Source of the DNA: Bacillota bacterium
GTDB taxonomy: Bacteria > Bacillota > UBA4882 > UBA10575
Direction: 5' to 3'
NCBI GenBank assembly: GCA_012838955.1
Contig: DUOH01000037.1
Coordinates: 1-57,783 of the forward strand
DNA: 57,783 nt
The notes below the pieces were generated by a model. It worked only from the letters and a program-made list of their open reading frames with translations, had not been told where the DNA came from and made no database searches. This document shows, one piece after another, positions 40,900 through 50,102 of this stretch. The translations under genes and the position numbers were made by a program. Each line of letters opens with the position of its first letter. Positions within the stretch are counted from its first letter, which is position 1.

Positions 40900-43170
40900 C
40901 TAATGGTTCGTCCCGGTGTTCCTTGGTCGGAGCCAACCTTCTCTTCTCTGCTTCTTCCCTTTATCCTTATAGAGCTCTCGATCGGCCTCATCCACTAATT
41001 CCTCAAGTGTGCGGGGGTGCACAGGGTTAAACATGGAAAACCCCATACTCATGCTGAGCAGATAGGGTTTTTCTTCCATTCGGCCAATCATATCCTGCAT
41101 TTTTTCTGTAAAATCTTCCCTAATGTGTTCAATGTCGGAAATATACGAAGCTGAGACAATCACAATAAACTCATCTCCTCCTAAACGGGCGATGATTGCA
41201 TCCCCGGTAAAGAACTCCTCCAAGACCTCAGCGGCTTTTCCAATGGCGAAGTCCCCTTCTTTATGACCATAGTTATCGTTTATTTGTTTCAGGCCATCCA
41301 TATCGCAGAAGAAAACATAAAAGGCACGCCCTTCCGCTTTGGCCTGCTGGTAAAAGTTCCTCCCCCGGAGAATAAAACCTCTGCGGTTATAAAGACCGGT
41401 TAATTCATCACGGACTGAAAGATCCTGTAATTCATGGTAGAGGAAGAACGTATACAGGGAGTTGCTGATCTGTTCCCGTACCATATCAAAGACCATATTA
41501 TGATTGAAGCGGTCCTCAAATACGATAAACCCGAAGTGTTTATCCCGGCTGACCAGAGACATCACCACCAATGGGTAGTCAAGATCGTGTGGATACAACG
41601 ATGCCGGGATTAATTGATGAGTTGGAAAGAGGTTATCCTCTGACAGTAAAACGGCGGCTCCATGACGGTAGGCCATAATCAACCGGGAAAACTCCGGAAC
41701 CTGCCATTCTTCGTCATTCCCCCCCTTAACCTCTGATTCATATAGAGAAACATAACAATTCCGTACTCCCAAGCTATGGATCTGCGACCCGATGTAACTC
41801 ATTAACTCATCTATACTACTGAAGGCATTATTCGTATGATAGTAAAACCGGCGTAAATAGTCCAGTAACACCTCACTCCGGTTATGATTGAAGACCGTAG
41901 CTTGGAGGAGGGCGTTTCCAATCCGCGCCTGAACCTTCTCCATAGTTGACAATACGAAAGCAGGTATATTCGGAGTAAAAGTAGTGGCCATTTGATCACA
42001 GAGTACCTTAATTAACTCCTGCAGCAAATAATAGTCTTTGGTATTTCCCGACTTTACCTGTAAATCGGCGAGAAGGTCGCTGATCAGCCGTTCAAACCGA
42101 TCAGTGGCGCCCTGAGCGCTAATATCTTTCTTCAACGTTTTCCATAATAACTCTAAGAGGTTTAAGTCTTCGCTTTCCCCTTCTACACCGGTTAGCCTCC
42201 GCCCGGGCCGGACTTGATCATCCGTCCCCGGCTCAAGTCCGTCTTTCTCCTGGAAAATCCGGGAGAGTTTTGGTAAACAGAGGTAGGTTTCGCCCGGAGT
42301 ACACCCGCACGACTGCCGAATGATCAAACGGGTGGGAATCCGTAACTCCTCCGGCACCTCTCTCCCTTTAACGAAATCCAGCGCCATTGTCATCGCGGAA
42401 AATCCTTGCTGATAAATACTTTGAGAGACCGTAGTCAAGGGGACTGATTGATACTCGATTTCATCGGCGTCATCAAAACCGGCCACCTTAAGATCGCGGG
42501 GAACGAAAAAACCGCGCTTTTCCAATTCATATAAAGCGCCGTAAATTGAAGCGTCATTAATCCCGACCAAAACCTCGATCTCAGAAAGCTTTCCCCGGTT
42601 AAGTAAGGTATGGACCGCCGAGACACCGGAATGAAAACTGAAATCACCGGGGATGATCAGTTCCGGGTCTTCCTGAATTCCGTATTCCGCCAAGGCGTCA
42701 CAATAACCGGCCAGCCGTTCTTCTGCTTCCTGGCTGACGCCGGGTCCGGAGATAAAGGCGATTCTCCGGTAACCATGGTCTTTGAGCAGATGAGATAGTA
42801 AGTTACGCATTCCTCTCCGGTTCTCCGCGCTGACTGTAGGAATTCCCGGAAACTTCGTGCCGATCCCGACCACGGGTAGGGGGTTGAAGTACCGGCATAA
42901 TTCCTCAACAGCTTGTGGCGAGCAAAAGTTTCCGATCCCGCCGGTCGCGATGATTAACCCATCGACCCTGCCCGAATTAGCCAGATAATACGTGATGTTC
43001 TGTTGCCACTCGGTGGGACTGCGCAGACTCTTTCCCACAAAGAAAATGACCCGCGCCTTTTGTTGACGGGCAGCGGCGTATAACCCATCCCTCAATTCAC
43101 GCGGATAAGCCTCTTCGTAATTACCGATCAATACACCGATAGTTAAAGGACGATTATTGACTCTTGTCAT
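40900..43170 (-). CDS. LacI-type sugar-sensor domain fused to a GGDEF diguanylate cyclase
   Basis: A 756-residue cytoplasmic protein that should make cyclic di-GMP in response to a small ligand. Residues 1-285 are a LacI-type periplasmic-binding-like domain (LTIGVLIGNYEEAYPRELRDG, GYRRIAFISGPGV, VAGFDDADEIEYQSVPLTTV) but there is no HTH ahead of it. The middle (about 330-580) looks helical and then GAF-like. The C-terminal GGDEF domain starts at RDELTGLYNRRGF; the active-site motif GGDEF is intact at residues 664-668 and preceded by ARL. The RxxD inhibitory site expected just upstream is absent (TGDA), so product inhibition may be lacking. There is no signal or membrane segment. It lies next to sugar regulators, so carbohydrate status may set c-di-GMP. 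Start with GGGAAG upstream. Confidence 0.9.
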   Translation of the reverse strand: MTRVNNRPLTIGVLIGNYEEAYPRELRDGLYAAARQQKARVIFFVGKSLRSPTEWQQNITYYLANSGRVDGLIIATGGIGNFCSPQAVEELCRYFNPLPVVGIGTKFPGIPTVSAENRRGMRNLLSHLLKDHGYRRIAFISGPGVSQEAEERLAGYCDALAEYGIQEDPELIIPGDFSFHSGVSAVHTLLNRGKLSEIEVLVGINDASIYGALYELEKRGFFVPRDLKVAGFDDADEIEYQSVPLTTVSQSIYQQGFSAMTMALDFVKGREVPEELRIPTRLIIRQSCGCTPGETYLCLPKLSRIFQEKDGLEPGTDDQVRPGRRLTGVEGESEDLNLLELLWKTLKKDISAQGATDRFERLISDLLADLQVKSGNTKDYYLLQELIKVLCDQMATTFTPNIPAFVLSTMEKVQARIGNALLQATVFNHNRSEVLLDYLRRFYYHTNNAFSSIDELMSYIGSQIHSLGVRNCYVSLYESEVKGGNDEEWQVPEFSRLIMAYRHGAAVLLSEDNLFPTHQLIPASLYPHDLDYPLVVMSLVSRDKHFGFIVFEDRFNHNMVFDMVREQISNSLYTFFLYHELQDLSVRDELTGLYNRRGFILRGRNFYQQAKAEGRAFYVFFCDMDGLKQINDNYGHKEGDFAIGKAAEVLEEFFTGDAIIARLGGDEFIVIVSASYISDIEHIREDFTEKMQDMIGRMEEKPYLLSMSMGFSMFNPVHPRTLEELVDEADRELYKDKGKKQRREGWLRPRNTGTNH

Positions 43171-43283
43171 CTTTCGTCACTTCCCACTTAGGTTACGGAC
43201 TTCATATTCAATATCGGTCATGGGAACCGATCTTTTTAAGCTCTTTAGAAAGGGGGTCATTGGTTCCACAGGCTTTACTTTAT

Positions 43284-44261
43284 TTATAATAACTCTTTCC
43301 TCAATTCCTCCGGAGACTTCGGAGACAGATAAACAAAGGGAATATCAAATACCGTGCACGCACCGGTCCGACCTTCCTTGGCCAGCCTATACACAGCCCG
43401 GGCATAGGCCACGACTACACTGGAGGTAAACTCGGGATTACTCTCCAGCGCCAAACTAAACTCCATCCTCTGTTTTGCGCCCTTTCCGGTCTGCCCGGTA
43501 TGGATGACAAATCCCCCATGTGGCATCCTGGAATGCTCCGCCCGTAATTTCTCTGCTGAAATAAAGTGTACGGTGGTGTCATACTCCGCAAAATAACCGG
43601 GCATCGTCTTGATCGCTACCTCGATCGCTTGTAAATCCGCCCCTTCTTCCGGAACCACATAACAGAGGCGTTTATGTTTTTCCCCCGCAGAGAGCTCCGG
43701 ATTCTCCCCGGCCCGTACCCTTTCGATGGCTTCGGGAACCGGTACTGTGTACTGGATCCCTTCTTTGACGCCAGGAACACGTCTGATCGCATCCGAATGT
43801 CCTTGACTGACCCCTCTCCCCCAAAAGGTATAATCTTTGCCCTGAGGCAGGACTGAACTGAAGAGCAAACGAGCCAAAGAGAAGAGGCCCGGATCCCATC
43901 CGGTAGAGATCAGACTAAGATTCCCGCCTTTCCTCGCGGACTCATCCATGCTCTGGAAATACTCTGGAATTTTGGCATGCGTATCAAAACTGTCCACAGT
44001 ATTAAAGTCCAAAGCCAACTTCGGACCTTGCTCCGGCAAGTCCGTGGCTGACCCCCCGCACAGGATCAGCACATCGATCTCCCCCTTATACTCCGGGAGT
44101 TTTGAAATATGAACCACCTTTCCTCCGGCTTGTACTTCATCTACGGGACGCCTGGTGAAGATGGCCACCAATTCCACATCAGGGTTCTGAGCGATAGCCG
44201 CCTCCACTCCCCGCCCCAGATTCCCATAACCAACGACTCCTACCTTAAACGTGCTATTCAA
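43284..44261 (-). CDS. ddh: meso-Diaminopimelate D-dehydrogenase
   Basis: A 325-residue NADPH enzyme that forms meso-diaminopimelate directly from tetrahydrodipicolinate, for lysine and peptidoglycan synthesis. Clear marks are the Rossmann start (FKVGVVGYGNLGRGVEAAI), VAIFTRRP, LCGGSATDLPEQGP, the NTVDSFDTHAKIPEYF segment, ISTGWDPGLFSLARLL, FWGRGVSQGHSDAIRRVPGV and GGFVIHTGQTG. The start is TTG at 44261, with GGAGGGA six bases upstream. No lysine-pathway gene is adjacent, so it is probably monocistronic. It is consistent with a Bacillota-type direct dehydrogenase route. Confidence 0.95.
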   Translation of the reverse strand: MNSTFKVGVVGYGNLGRGVEAAIAQNPDVELVAIFTRRPVDEVQAGGKVVHISKLPEYKGEIDVLILCGGSATDLPEQGPKLALDFNTVDSFDTHAKIPEYFQSMDESARKGGNLSLISTGWDPGLFSLARLLFSSVLPQGKDYTFWGRGVSQGHSDAIRRVPGVKEGIQYTVPVPEAIERVRAGENPELSAGEKHKRLCYVVPEEGADLQAIEVAIKTMPGYFAEYDTTVHFISAEKLRAEHSRMPHGGFVIHTGQTGKGAKQRMEFSLALESNPEFTSSVVVAYARAVYRLAKEGRTGACTVFDIPFVYLSPKSPEELRKELL

Positions 44262-44358
44262 GATGATCCCTCCGCTAATTTACAACCCATACTGTATCCT
44301 TTAGTTTTAGTTTTTTATTATACATCAAAATTCCTTCTTTTCCTAGAGTTTCTAAAGA

Positions 44359-45354
44359 TCAGTTCCTGTCTCCACCATTCTTGAAGAGAGGACCGATCCG
44401 GTCTATCCGGTTTGTCCAGATTCCTCCGGTATAACCGGCCGGTAAGTCCTGAAGATCCTCCGGGGAATCAAAGCCCTCCGACCACATACCGTCCCCGGCC
44501 ACGACGATAAAGTAAGAACCTGCGTCCTGCATACGTTTGATAAACCGGTGTGGCCACCCCCACAGCAGACACACGTATTTTTGAGGCAGATAGTAAAAGG
44601 AGTTGCGCATTGTTTTCGGTATATATCCGGTCCATCCTATAGCCAGGTACGAGAGGAAGGCACGCTTTGCAATAGCCTTGGACATCACCCGAAGGCCGGG
44701 AATTCTCTGTTGCAAAGCGGCGATGGGTTCATCTCCTCCATATACAGCAAGTAAGTCTAAGCGCTCCCTAGGCAGTTTTCCCAGATAATCCCCGAGCATT
44801 TCGCCTTCCTGTGGATCATTACTCTTGATGTGGATTAAGAACCGACGGTCCGGAAAATGGCTCAACACCTCATCGATGGTGGGCATCAATCCCACTCCCT
44901 TGCCGCGGAAGGGATACGTCCTTCCTTCATCAGCCGTATAGCCGTACCCGATATCCAAGGCCTTTAACTCAGCCATCGTGTGTTCCCTAGTCACCCCATG
45001 ACCGTTGGTGCGGTAATCCAAGACCCAATCATGAAAGACGGCAAACTGCCCGTCTGTTGTAGGTTGCACATCAAACTCCACCATGTCCGCGCCCGCCCGA
45101 AAGGCCGCTTCCATCGAGGGGATGGTATTCTCCAGGTAGGGATGTTCCGGTGGGTAAATGCGCCGGGCCGTGTTGGTCTCCCCGGTAATCCCCTCCATAG
45201 GAAAAGTCTGGCCTAATCCTCGATGCGCCAGGAGAAAAGGCTGTCCATGGCGTTTTTTGACAAATACTGAACTGTTGTTTATATAAACAAAGGCTAAAAA
45301 GAATAGAAGGAACCAGAGGAGCTTCTTCCGGATTCCTCGTTTCATTTTGCTCAT
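44359..45354 (-). CDS. Membrane-anchored glycerophosphodiester phosphodiesterase
   Basis: A 331-residue enzyme of the GDPD family, hydrolysing glycerophosphodiesters to glycerol 3-phosphate and an alcohol. An N-terminal anchor (KKLLWFLLFFLAFVYINNSS) is followed by the catalytic domain with LLAHRGLGQ, ENTIPSMEAAFRAGADMVEFD (here ENTIPSMEAAFRAG and MVEFDVQ) and FAVFHDWVLD; these give the two His and the Glu/Asp metal ligands. An insertion after the first His (about residues 45-80) is longer than usual. The catalytic domain probably lies outside the inner membrane. GGGAGGGG lies just before the ATG at 45354. The neighbours give no functional clue. Confidence 0.88.
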   Translation of the reverse strand: MSKMKRGIRKKLLWFLLFFLAFVYINNSSVFVKKRHGQPFLLAHRGLGQTFPMEGITGETNTARRIYPPEHPYLENTIPSMEAAFRAGADMVEFDVQPTTDGQFAVFHDWVLDYRTNGHGVTREHTMAELKALDIGYGYTADEGRTYPFRGKGVGLMPTIDEVLSHFPDRRFLIHIKSNDPQEGEMLGDYLGKLPRERLDLLAVYGGDEPIAALQQRIPGLRVMSKAIAKRAFLSYLAIGWTGYIPKTMRNSFYYLPQKYVCLLWGWPHRFIKRMQDAGSYFIVVAGDGMWSEGFDSPEDLQDLPAGYTGGIWTNRIDRIGPLFKNGGDRN

Positions 45355-45568
45355 TTAACCCCTCCCACCGGATAAGCTATGATCAAAACCACAATCTTCT
45401 ATAGTCACCCTTGGTCATTATCTTCTCCCCTCTTCAGGACCTGTCTCAATTAACTTACCCAGAACAGTTTTGGCGAAACGCCAATCCTTCTTATTTTGCT
45501 CATAAAGGTCCCTCCCGCCTAATCACTTGCTGAGAAAATGCAAGCTGTAAGCAGCTCCAGACTAGAAC

Positions 45569-45593
45569 AGGCCGGCGCTCTAGTCGCCGGCCT
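45569..45593 (-). terminator. GC-rich hairpin after gdhA
   Basis: AGGCCGGCG (45569-45577) pairs perfectly with CGCCGGCCT (45585-45593) around a 7-base loop, about 55 bases after the glutamate dehydrogenase stop. The minus-strand T run is poor. Confidence 0.65.
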
Positions 45594-45647
45594 GCCCGCT
45601 ATACTAATAGATCAATTCAGTTCTTACCAGATCACCCAATTCTCGGC

Positions 45648-46931
45648 TTAGACCCAACCTCTGCTCTTCACCGCTTGAGCCACCCGGTTAATGGCGATCA
45701 TATAAGCAGCATCCCGCATGTAAACTTTTTGTTTGCGGGCAAGTTCACTGACTGCAGCATAAGCAGAGGTCATCTTGGTATCCAACTTCTCCAGCACTTC
45801 TTCTTTGCCCCAGTAATAATTCATATTGCATTGGACCTGCTCAAAATAACTACAGGTCACGCCGCCTGCGTTGGCCAAAAAGTCCGGGATCAGGAAGATC
45901 CCCCGTTCTTTAATGATCTCATCCGCTTCGGTAGCAGTCGGCCCATTGGCGGCTTCCGCGAGCACCTTAACCTGTGAACTGATCTTACCTGCATTCTCTT
46001 TGGTAATCTGATTTTCCAGAGCAGCCGGGATGAGAATATCCACGTCCTGCTCCAGCCAGGCGGAACCGGGAAGCACTTCATATCGGAGGTCCTTGGCTTT
46101 TGCCTGATCAATGGAACCATAAGCATCAGTGATCGCTGTTAATTCATCAAAGCCGACTCCGTCCTTCTTCCGGTAGGTATAGGCTACTTTATCTTTAGAA
46201 TCCCAACACGAAACAGCAACTACTTTCCCGCCAAGTTCCTGATATTTCTTAATGGCGTAACGCGCCACATTGCCAAAGCCCTGCACGGAAGCGGTAGTGT
46301 TCTCCGGTTTTATCCCCAACTCCGCCAAAGCCTCGCGCAATACAAAGATCACGCCAAAGCCGGTGGCTTCGGTCCGCCCCAGGGAACCACCCATCCCCAC
46401 CGGTTTACCTGTAATAAAACCAGGGTACCGTCCGCCGTGAATCTGCTCAAACTCATCCAGCATCCAAAGCATATGTTGGGCATTGGTCATCACATCCGGC
46501 GCAGGCACATCCGTGTATGGCCCGATGTTTCTGGCGATCTGCCTCACCCAGCCCCGGCAGAGGCGTTCCTGTTCACGTTCGGTCAGATTCCGCGGATCGC
46601 AAACCACTCCACCTTTGGCGCCGCCTAATGGAATATCCACCACCGAACATTTCCAAGTCATCCACATGGAAAGAGCGCGCACCGTATCAGCGGTTTCCTC
46701 CGGATGAAAGCGAATACCACCTTTGGCCGGCCCTCTGGCGTCGTTGTGCTGAACCCGGAATCCCTTGAAGACTTTTACGGAACCGTCATCCATCTTTACG
46801 GGAATGGTGAAATGGTACTCCCGCATCGGTTGACGAAGCATCTCCCTTAGCGGTTCCTCTAAGCCGATCATGTCGGCCACTTGATCGAATTGGCGCTGCG
46901 CTGTTTGATAAGGATTGTAAGAACTACTCAT
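45648..46931 (-). CDS. gdhA: Glutamate dehydrogenase (Glu/Leu/Phe/Val family)
   Basis: A 427-residue NAD(P)-dependent enzyme interconverting glutamate and 2-oxoglutarate plus ammonia. The dimerisation/catalytic domain has FRVQHNDARGPAKGGIRFHP and SVVDIPLGGAKGGV, giving the substrate- and ammonia-site lysines, and TDVPAPDVMTNAQHMLWMLD. The Rossmann domain has TASVQGFGNVARYAIKKY, and late LAEAANGPTATEAD and PDFLANAGGVTCSYFE. Length and motifs fit the bacterial hexameric GDH II/NAD type. I start at ATG 46931 because GGGGGA lies 7 bases upstream; the TTG directly before it is less likely. It is monocistronic. Confidence 0.95.
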   Translation of the reverse strand: MSSSYNPYQTAQRQFDQVADMIGLEEPLREMLRQPMREYHFTIPVKMDDGSVKVFKGFRVQHNDARGPAKGGIRFHPEETADTVRALSMWMTWKCSVVDIPLGGAKGGVVCDPRNLTEREQERLCRGWVRQIARNIGPYTDVPAPDVMTNAQHMLWMLDEFEQIHGGRYPGFITGKPVGMGGSLGRTEATGFGVIFVLREALAELGIKPENTTASVQGFGNVARYAIKKYQELGGKVVAVSCWDSKDKVAYTYRKKDGVGFDELTAITDAYGSIDQAKAKDLRYEVLPGSAWLEQDVDILIPAALENQITKENAGKISSQVKVLAEAANGPTATEADEIIKERGIFLIPDFLANAGGVTCSYFEQVQCNMNYYWGKEEVLEKLDTKMTSAYAAVSELARKQKVYMRDAAYMIAINRVAQAVKSRGWV

Positions 46932-47361
46932 CAATGGTCCCCCTGTCTGTGAAGTAGAATATATTTATTCCTTCGATCATGACAAACCTGATAAAGACTT
47001 TCACCTTCCCAATTGGGTAAAAGGTCAACCCCCCCAATCTGGCAAGAGTTGTTTCCAAAAATCATGATCGTTGGTTTATAAACAAAATATACTTCGACAA
47101 AAGCAGATGAATTCCTCTGCTGTAGAAAAGTATACATTACCTCTCTTTCTGACAACTAGCTCATCCAGAACACCAGTATTCTTTATATAAATGCAGTTCC
47201 AATCCATCTTTTGCGGTATGCAAGAAACAGAAAATTCAAACTGCTGAAAAAAATAAAACCGGATATTACCGGTTTTATTTAGAAAGTTTATAATAGAACA
47301 AGTTTAAATGGGTGGAAGACGCTATATACCAATCCACGCCTATTTCCAGGGCGCCACCCGG
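46932..47361. other. Region between gdhA and the aldolase gene
   Basis: About 430 bases without a convincing gene. It must hold the gdhA promoter (minus strand) and contains the terminator at 47251-47280. A palindrome CCAATTGG (near 47006) can be seen. I saw no riboswitch or tRNA. Confidence 0.45.
47251..47280 (-). terminator. Rho-independent terminator of the GntR-linked cluster
   Basis: AAATAAAACCGG (47251-47262) and CCGGTTTTATTT (47269-47280) form a 12-base-pair stem; read on the minus strand it is followed by T-rich sequence. It lies about 80 bases after the aldolase stop and marks the end of the cluster. Confidence 0.85.
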
Positions 47362-47964
47362 TTATTCAGCAGATAATAAAAACATGGTATAAAAAGCGGT
47401 TTTAGCAGTCTCCTCTACTAGTTCTACAATATTCTCCGCTGCTGAAAGATCCTTACCCACTCCCACAAGGCCGTGTTCCTCCAATAGAGCCGCTTTGACA
47501 GCAGGTTCTTGAAAAGCTTCAACCACATGCGCGGCTAATTCCTGGGAGCCATCGGGAAATGCTTTTACTCTCGGCACCTTTTGCAGAATACGGCGGGCAT
47601 GAACAGTGAGTAAAGGAAGATCCTTTCGAGCGCAGGCAAAAGCCGTAGCAAACGGCGGATGAACATGTACAATCCCGCCGATGTCCGGTACTGAATTGTA
47701 GAGTCCCAAATGGAAGGCTACTTCTTTGGTGGGTTTTCCTTTACCGCTGATCAGTTCCCCTTGTTTATTAATAACCACTAAATCCTCGTAACGGAAATCC
47801 AATAATGAAGCGCCGGAACGCTTGGTGATGACCATATTACCGTCTTCAGCCAGCAAGCTTATATTACCGCCAGTAGAAGACTGCATACCAAGAGAAACTA
47901 GTCTTTTTACCACCCGAATATATTCACGGCACCCATCTGCTAAAGTCGGATAGTTCGTCATCAT
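47362..47964 (-). CDS. Class II aldolase/adducin family protein
   Basis: A 200-residue zinc-dependent aldolase-like enzyme, of the fuculose-phosphate aldolase group. Motifs are complete: SSTGGNISLL near residue 29, the phosphate-site TKRSGA, the catalytic Glu in GKPTKEVAFHLGLY, the zinc ligands HVHPPFATAFA and the third His in LLEEHGLVGVGK. Aldolases of this group cleave short sugar phosphates into a triose/aldehyde pair, often dihydroxyacetone phosphate or pyruvate, but the substrate here is not known. The start ATGATG at 47964 overlaps the stop of the lactonase-like gene, so the two are translationally coupled. It is the last gene of the cluster. A decarboxylase or epimerase of the same fold cannot be excluded. 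Confidence 0.88.
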   Translation of the reverse strand: MMTNYPTLADGCREYIRVVKRLVSLGMQSSTGGNISLLAEDGNMVITKRSGASLLDFRYEDLVVINKQGELISGKGKPTKEVAFHLGLYNSVPDIGGIVHVHPPFATAFACARKDLPLLTVHARRILQKVPRVKAFPDGSQELAAHVVEAFQEPAVKAALLEEHGLVGVGKDLSAAENIVELVEETAKTAFYTMFLLSAE

Positions 47965-48713
47965 TTGTAGATTTCCTTTTCTAAGACTTTCAGATCATGC
48001 CCTGGTAAGATCAGACTAGACCTTTTGGCAATTTTGACAAGACTATCCCACATCTCAAGATAACTGGTAAATCTGCCTATAGGTAAGAAAGGTAACTTTT
48101 CATCCGGAGCGCCTTTCAGATTTTCCTCTGTAAATACGGCATCGCCGGCTATTATATAATTACCCCCATCCGTCATGACTTCTACTGACTGATGGCCGGG
48201 GGAATGTCCGGGGGTTGGAAAAACAGTGACTCCAGGGATAATCTGCTCTTCACCTTCCACAACCGTAAAGGAAACGTCGACAAACGGGGGCTCTAAGCCT
48301 AAAACCGGAGATTCATAAGATCTATAATAAGGGGGAATTGGATCTTTAGCAAAATCCAATTCTTTTTTATGCACTATATATTCGGCATTAACAAATTCTT
48401 TCATATTATAGCAGTGATCCCAATGCAAATGAGTAAAAATGACAATGTCAATATCTTTGGGATTAACACCGATTTTCTGTAATTGACTGCAAATATCCAT
48501 TCCTTCATCTTGATAAGAACCCTTATGATGCCAATCAGCCATTTTGGTAGCAGCCATTCCCGTATCAACTAAGATCAGTTTTTCTCCGCCTTCTATTAAC
48601 CATGTTAATGCAGGGATATATACTTTTTTCCCCACATTCCTTCCTTGGGTGATATGAATACCCGTATCAACCTGGATCATTCCTGTGTTAATCGGCCGAA
48701 TACTTAATGCCAT
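47961..48713 (-). CDS. Metallo-beta-lactamase-fold hydrolase (lactonase-like)
   Basis: A 250-residue enzyme resembling the N-acyl homoserine lactonase (AttM/AiiA-type) branch of the metallo-beta-lactamase superfamily. The metal motif is TGGGENDHx-like in this form: FTHLHWDHCYN, then TPGHSPGHQSVEV, IIAGDAVFTEEN and LPGHDLKVL, giving all expected His/Asp ligands. There is no signal peptide. In this operon, opening a sugar lactone formed after oxidation is more plausible than quorum-signal degradation. I chose ATG 48713, since GGGAGGT is placed 8 bases before it; the upstream start adds 5 residues. It overlaps the aldolase gene and lies 26 bases after the Tm-1-like gene. Confidence 0.85.
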   Translation of the reverse strand: MALSIRPINTGMIQVDTGIHITQGRNVGKKVYIPALTWLIEGGEKLILVDTGMAATKMADWHHKGSYQDEGMDICSQLQKIGVNPKDIDIVIFTHLHWDHCYNMKEFVNAEYIVHKKELDFAKDPIPPYYRSYESPVLGLEPPFVDVSFTVVEGEEQIIPGVTVFPTPGHSPGHQSVEVMTDGGNYIIAGDAVFTEENLKGAPDEKLPFLPIGRFTSYLEMWDSLVKIAKRSSLILPGHDLKVLEKEIYK

Positions 48714-48739
48714 GATACTACCTCCCACTTTATTCTAGA

Positions 48740-49972
48740 TTATACTATGTTTGCTTGATGCAAAAGGTCTTGGAACTCCTCCGCCACACGCAGAGCAAAC
48801 TCTCTGTCATTAATATGAGCGTCAACTTTTATTATAGTAATATAAGGATTCTCTTTCGTGCTCTCTTCCAGCTTTTGAATAAATCCTTCGTCGGCTTCAG
48901 GGTTATAAAAAACGCCGCCCACTTTATTAGGTGCACAAAAGCCCTTTAGTGGTATAACTACCTTCACCGGTCTTTGGGTGTGGTTCAGTCTGGAGGCTAC
49001 CAGCTCAGCCACTTTAATCATTTCCTCTTTATTCGCCCGTACCAGTGTAATGTTTTTATTATGAATGATATGGGGCCGTTTTTGGTGTTCTTCCGGCATC
49101 TCTTCATATGGGCCTTGAATTATCTTCTCAAGACCACCCGGGACAATCAATTGTGGTATATTCTTCTCAATCGCCGCCATTAAGCGAGGACTATCGGAAG
49201 CAAAAATCCCATGGCAGATCCCTGCTGTAATCTGGTGTGGACTGTACTCCAACATGGCATCGAAAAAACCCTGTTTTACCAGTTCCTCCATGGCGTCCCC
49301 ACCGGGTCCGTTGGCATGAAAAGTGATAATCTCCAATCCTGCCTTCTCCAGGCAATCAACGACCTGCATCGCTCCTTTGGTTGTTGTTCCCAGCATGGAA
49401 AGGCCTACGCATATCTGGTTTGATCTCTCGACCGGCTTTGCTACTTCGATCATCCCGGCCAACGCGGCAACGGCATTTTTCAATATTTGACCAGAAATAC
49501 AATTAATGCCAAGTATATCCGTAACAGGGTTGATCATTACAATATCCTTGATTCCGACAAATCTGTGCACATCTCCAGATGTCAATGTGGAGACCATCAC
49601 CTTCGGAATACCGAGAGGAAGTACTTGCATGGCGGAAGTGCCGAGGTAGGTGCCTTGTCCACCACCCAAGCTGAGCAGACCGTCCAGTCTGCCTTCGCCA
49701 TATAGATTGCTTACCGCTTTTTTTACCCCATTCGCCATAGTTTCAATGGCAAAGTTCTTATCTCCCTTTTTGATCAGATCTGATAATTGGTTTCCACCTA
49801 ATTGCGCAATAGTCTCTCTGGTTAGATCACCTTTGATGTAAGGAACATTCAGAATTCCGACATCAATGACGATAGTATTAAAGCCCATATCCTGCGCGAT
49901 CCGACTGCAATAGTCGATTTCTTTTCCTTTAGTATCTAAGGTTCCAACTAATACTATAGTTTTTTTGGCCAT
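48740..49972 (-). CDS. Tm-1-like ATP-binding protein (UPF0261)
   Basis: A 410-residue protein of the UPF0261 family, related to the ATP-binding half of the plant virus-resistance protein Tm-1. The N-terminal part has KTIVLVGTLDTKGKEIDYCS, a marker of the family, then LSLGGGQGTYLGTSAMQVLP and VMVSTLTSGDVHRFVG, which form a nucleotide pocket. The C-terminal part has LSMLGTTTKGAMQVV, FHANGPGGDAMEELV and a VIPLKGFCAPNKVGG segment. Bacterial members have been placed in sugar-acid operons, but no reaction is firmly known to me. Its place between an importer and lactonase/aldolase genes suggests an ATP-dependent activation step. I start at ATG 49972 (AAGGTGG five bases upstream); a GTG lies 9 bases earlier. 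A 16-base-pair hairpin lies upstream. Confidence 0.88.
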   Translation of the reverse strand: MAKKTIVLVGTLDTKGKEIDYCSRIAQDMGFNTIVIDVGILNVPYIKGDLTRETIAQLGGNQLSDLIKKGDKNFAIETMANGVKKAVSNLYGEGRLDGLLSLGGGQGTYLGTSAMQVLPLGIPKVMVSTLTSGDVHRFVGIKDIVMINPVTDILGINCISGQILKNAVAALAGMIEVAKPVERSNQICVGLSMLGTTTKGAMQVVDCLEKAGLEIITFHANGPGGDAMEELVKQGFFDAMLEYSPHQITAGICHGIFASDSPRLMAAIEKNIPQLIVPGGLEKIIQGPYEEMPEEHQKRPHIIHNKNITLVRANKEEMIKVAELVASRLNHTQRPVKVVIPLKGFCAPNKVGGVFYNPEADEGFIQKLEESTKENPYITIIKVDAHINDREFALRVAEEFQDLLHQANIV

Positions 49973-50050
49973 TATAACCACCTTTATTTCCTATCCCATT
50001 TATACTACTCCTCATCCTGTCTCTGATCTAAAAGAAGGCACGCCTTCTGT

Positions 50051-50095
50051 CCAAGGGCCCACTTGACTTTCTTCCGTTTTCAAGTGGGCCCTTGG
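50051..50095. other. Perfect 16-base-pair hairpin between importer and catabolic genes
   Basis: CCAAGGGCCCACTTGA (50051-50066) pairs perfectly with TCAAGTGGGCCCTTGG (50080-50095) around a 13-base loop. Neither side has a T run, so it is not a standard terminator. It follows the binding-protein gene and precedes the Tm-1-like gene; partial termination or RNA processing is possible. Confidence 0.8.
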
Positions 50096-50102
50096 TTACA
50101 GT

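Noticed and set aside
43212-43231. Hairpin ATCGGT/ACCGAT followed by T5 on the plus strand
   Set aside because: It lies between two minus-strand genes; in their direction it has no good T run, so a terminator role is doubtful.
46931-47155. A 74-codon minus-strand frame just upstream of gdhA
   Set aside because: No ribosome site or conserved motif; the region is better explained as the gdhA promoter and leader.
47961-48713. Naming the metallo-beta-lactamase-fold gene a quorum-quenching lactonase
   Set aside because: The fold fits, but its coupling to an aldolase and importer argues for a sugar lactone or other metabolite.
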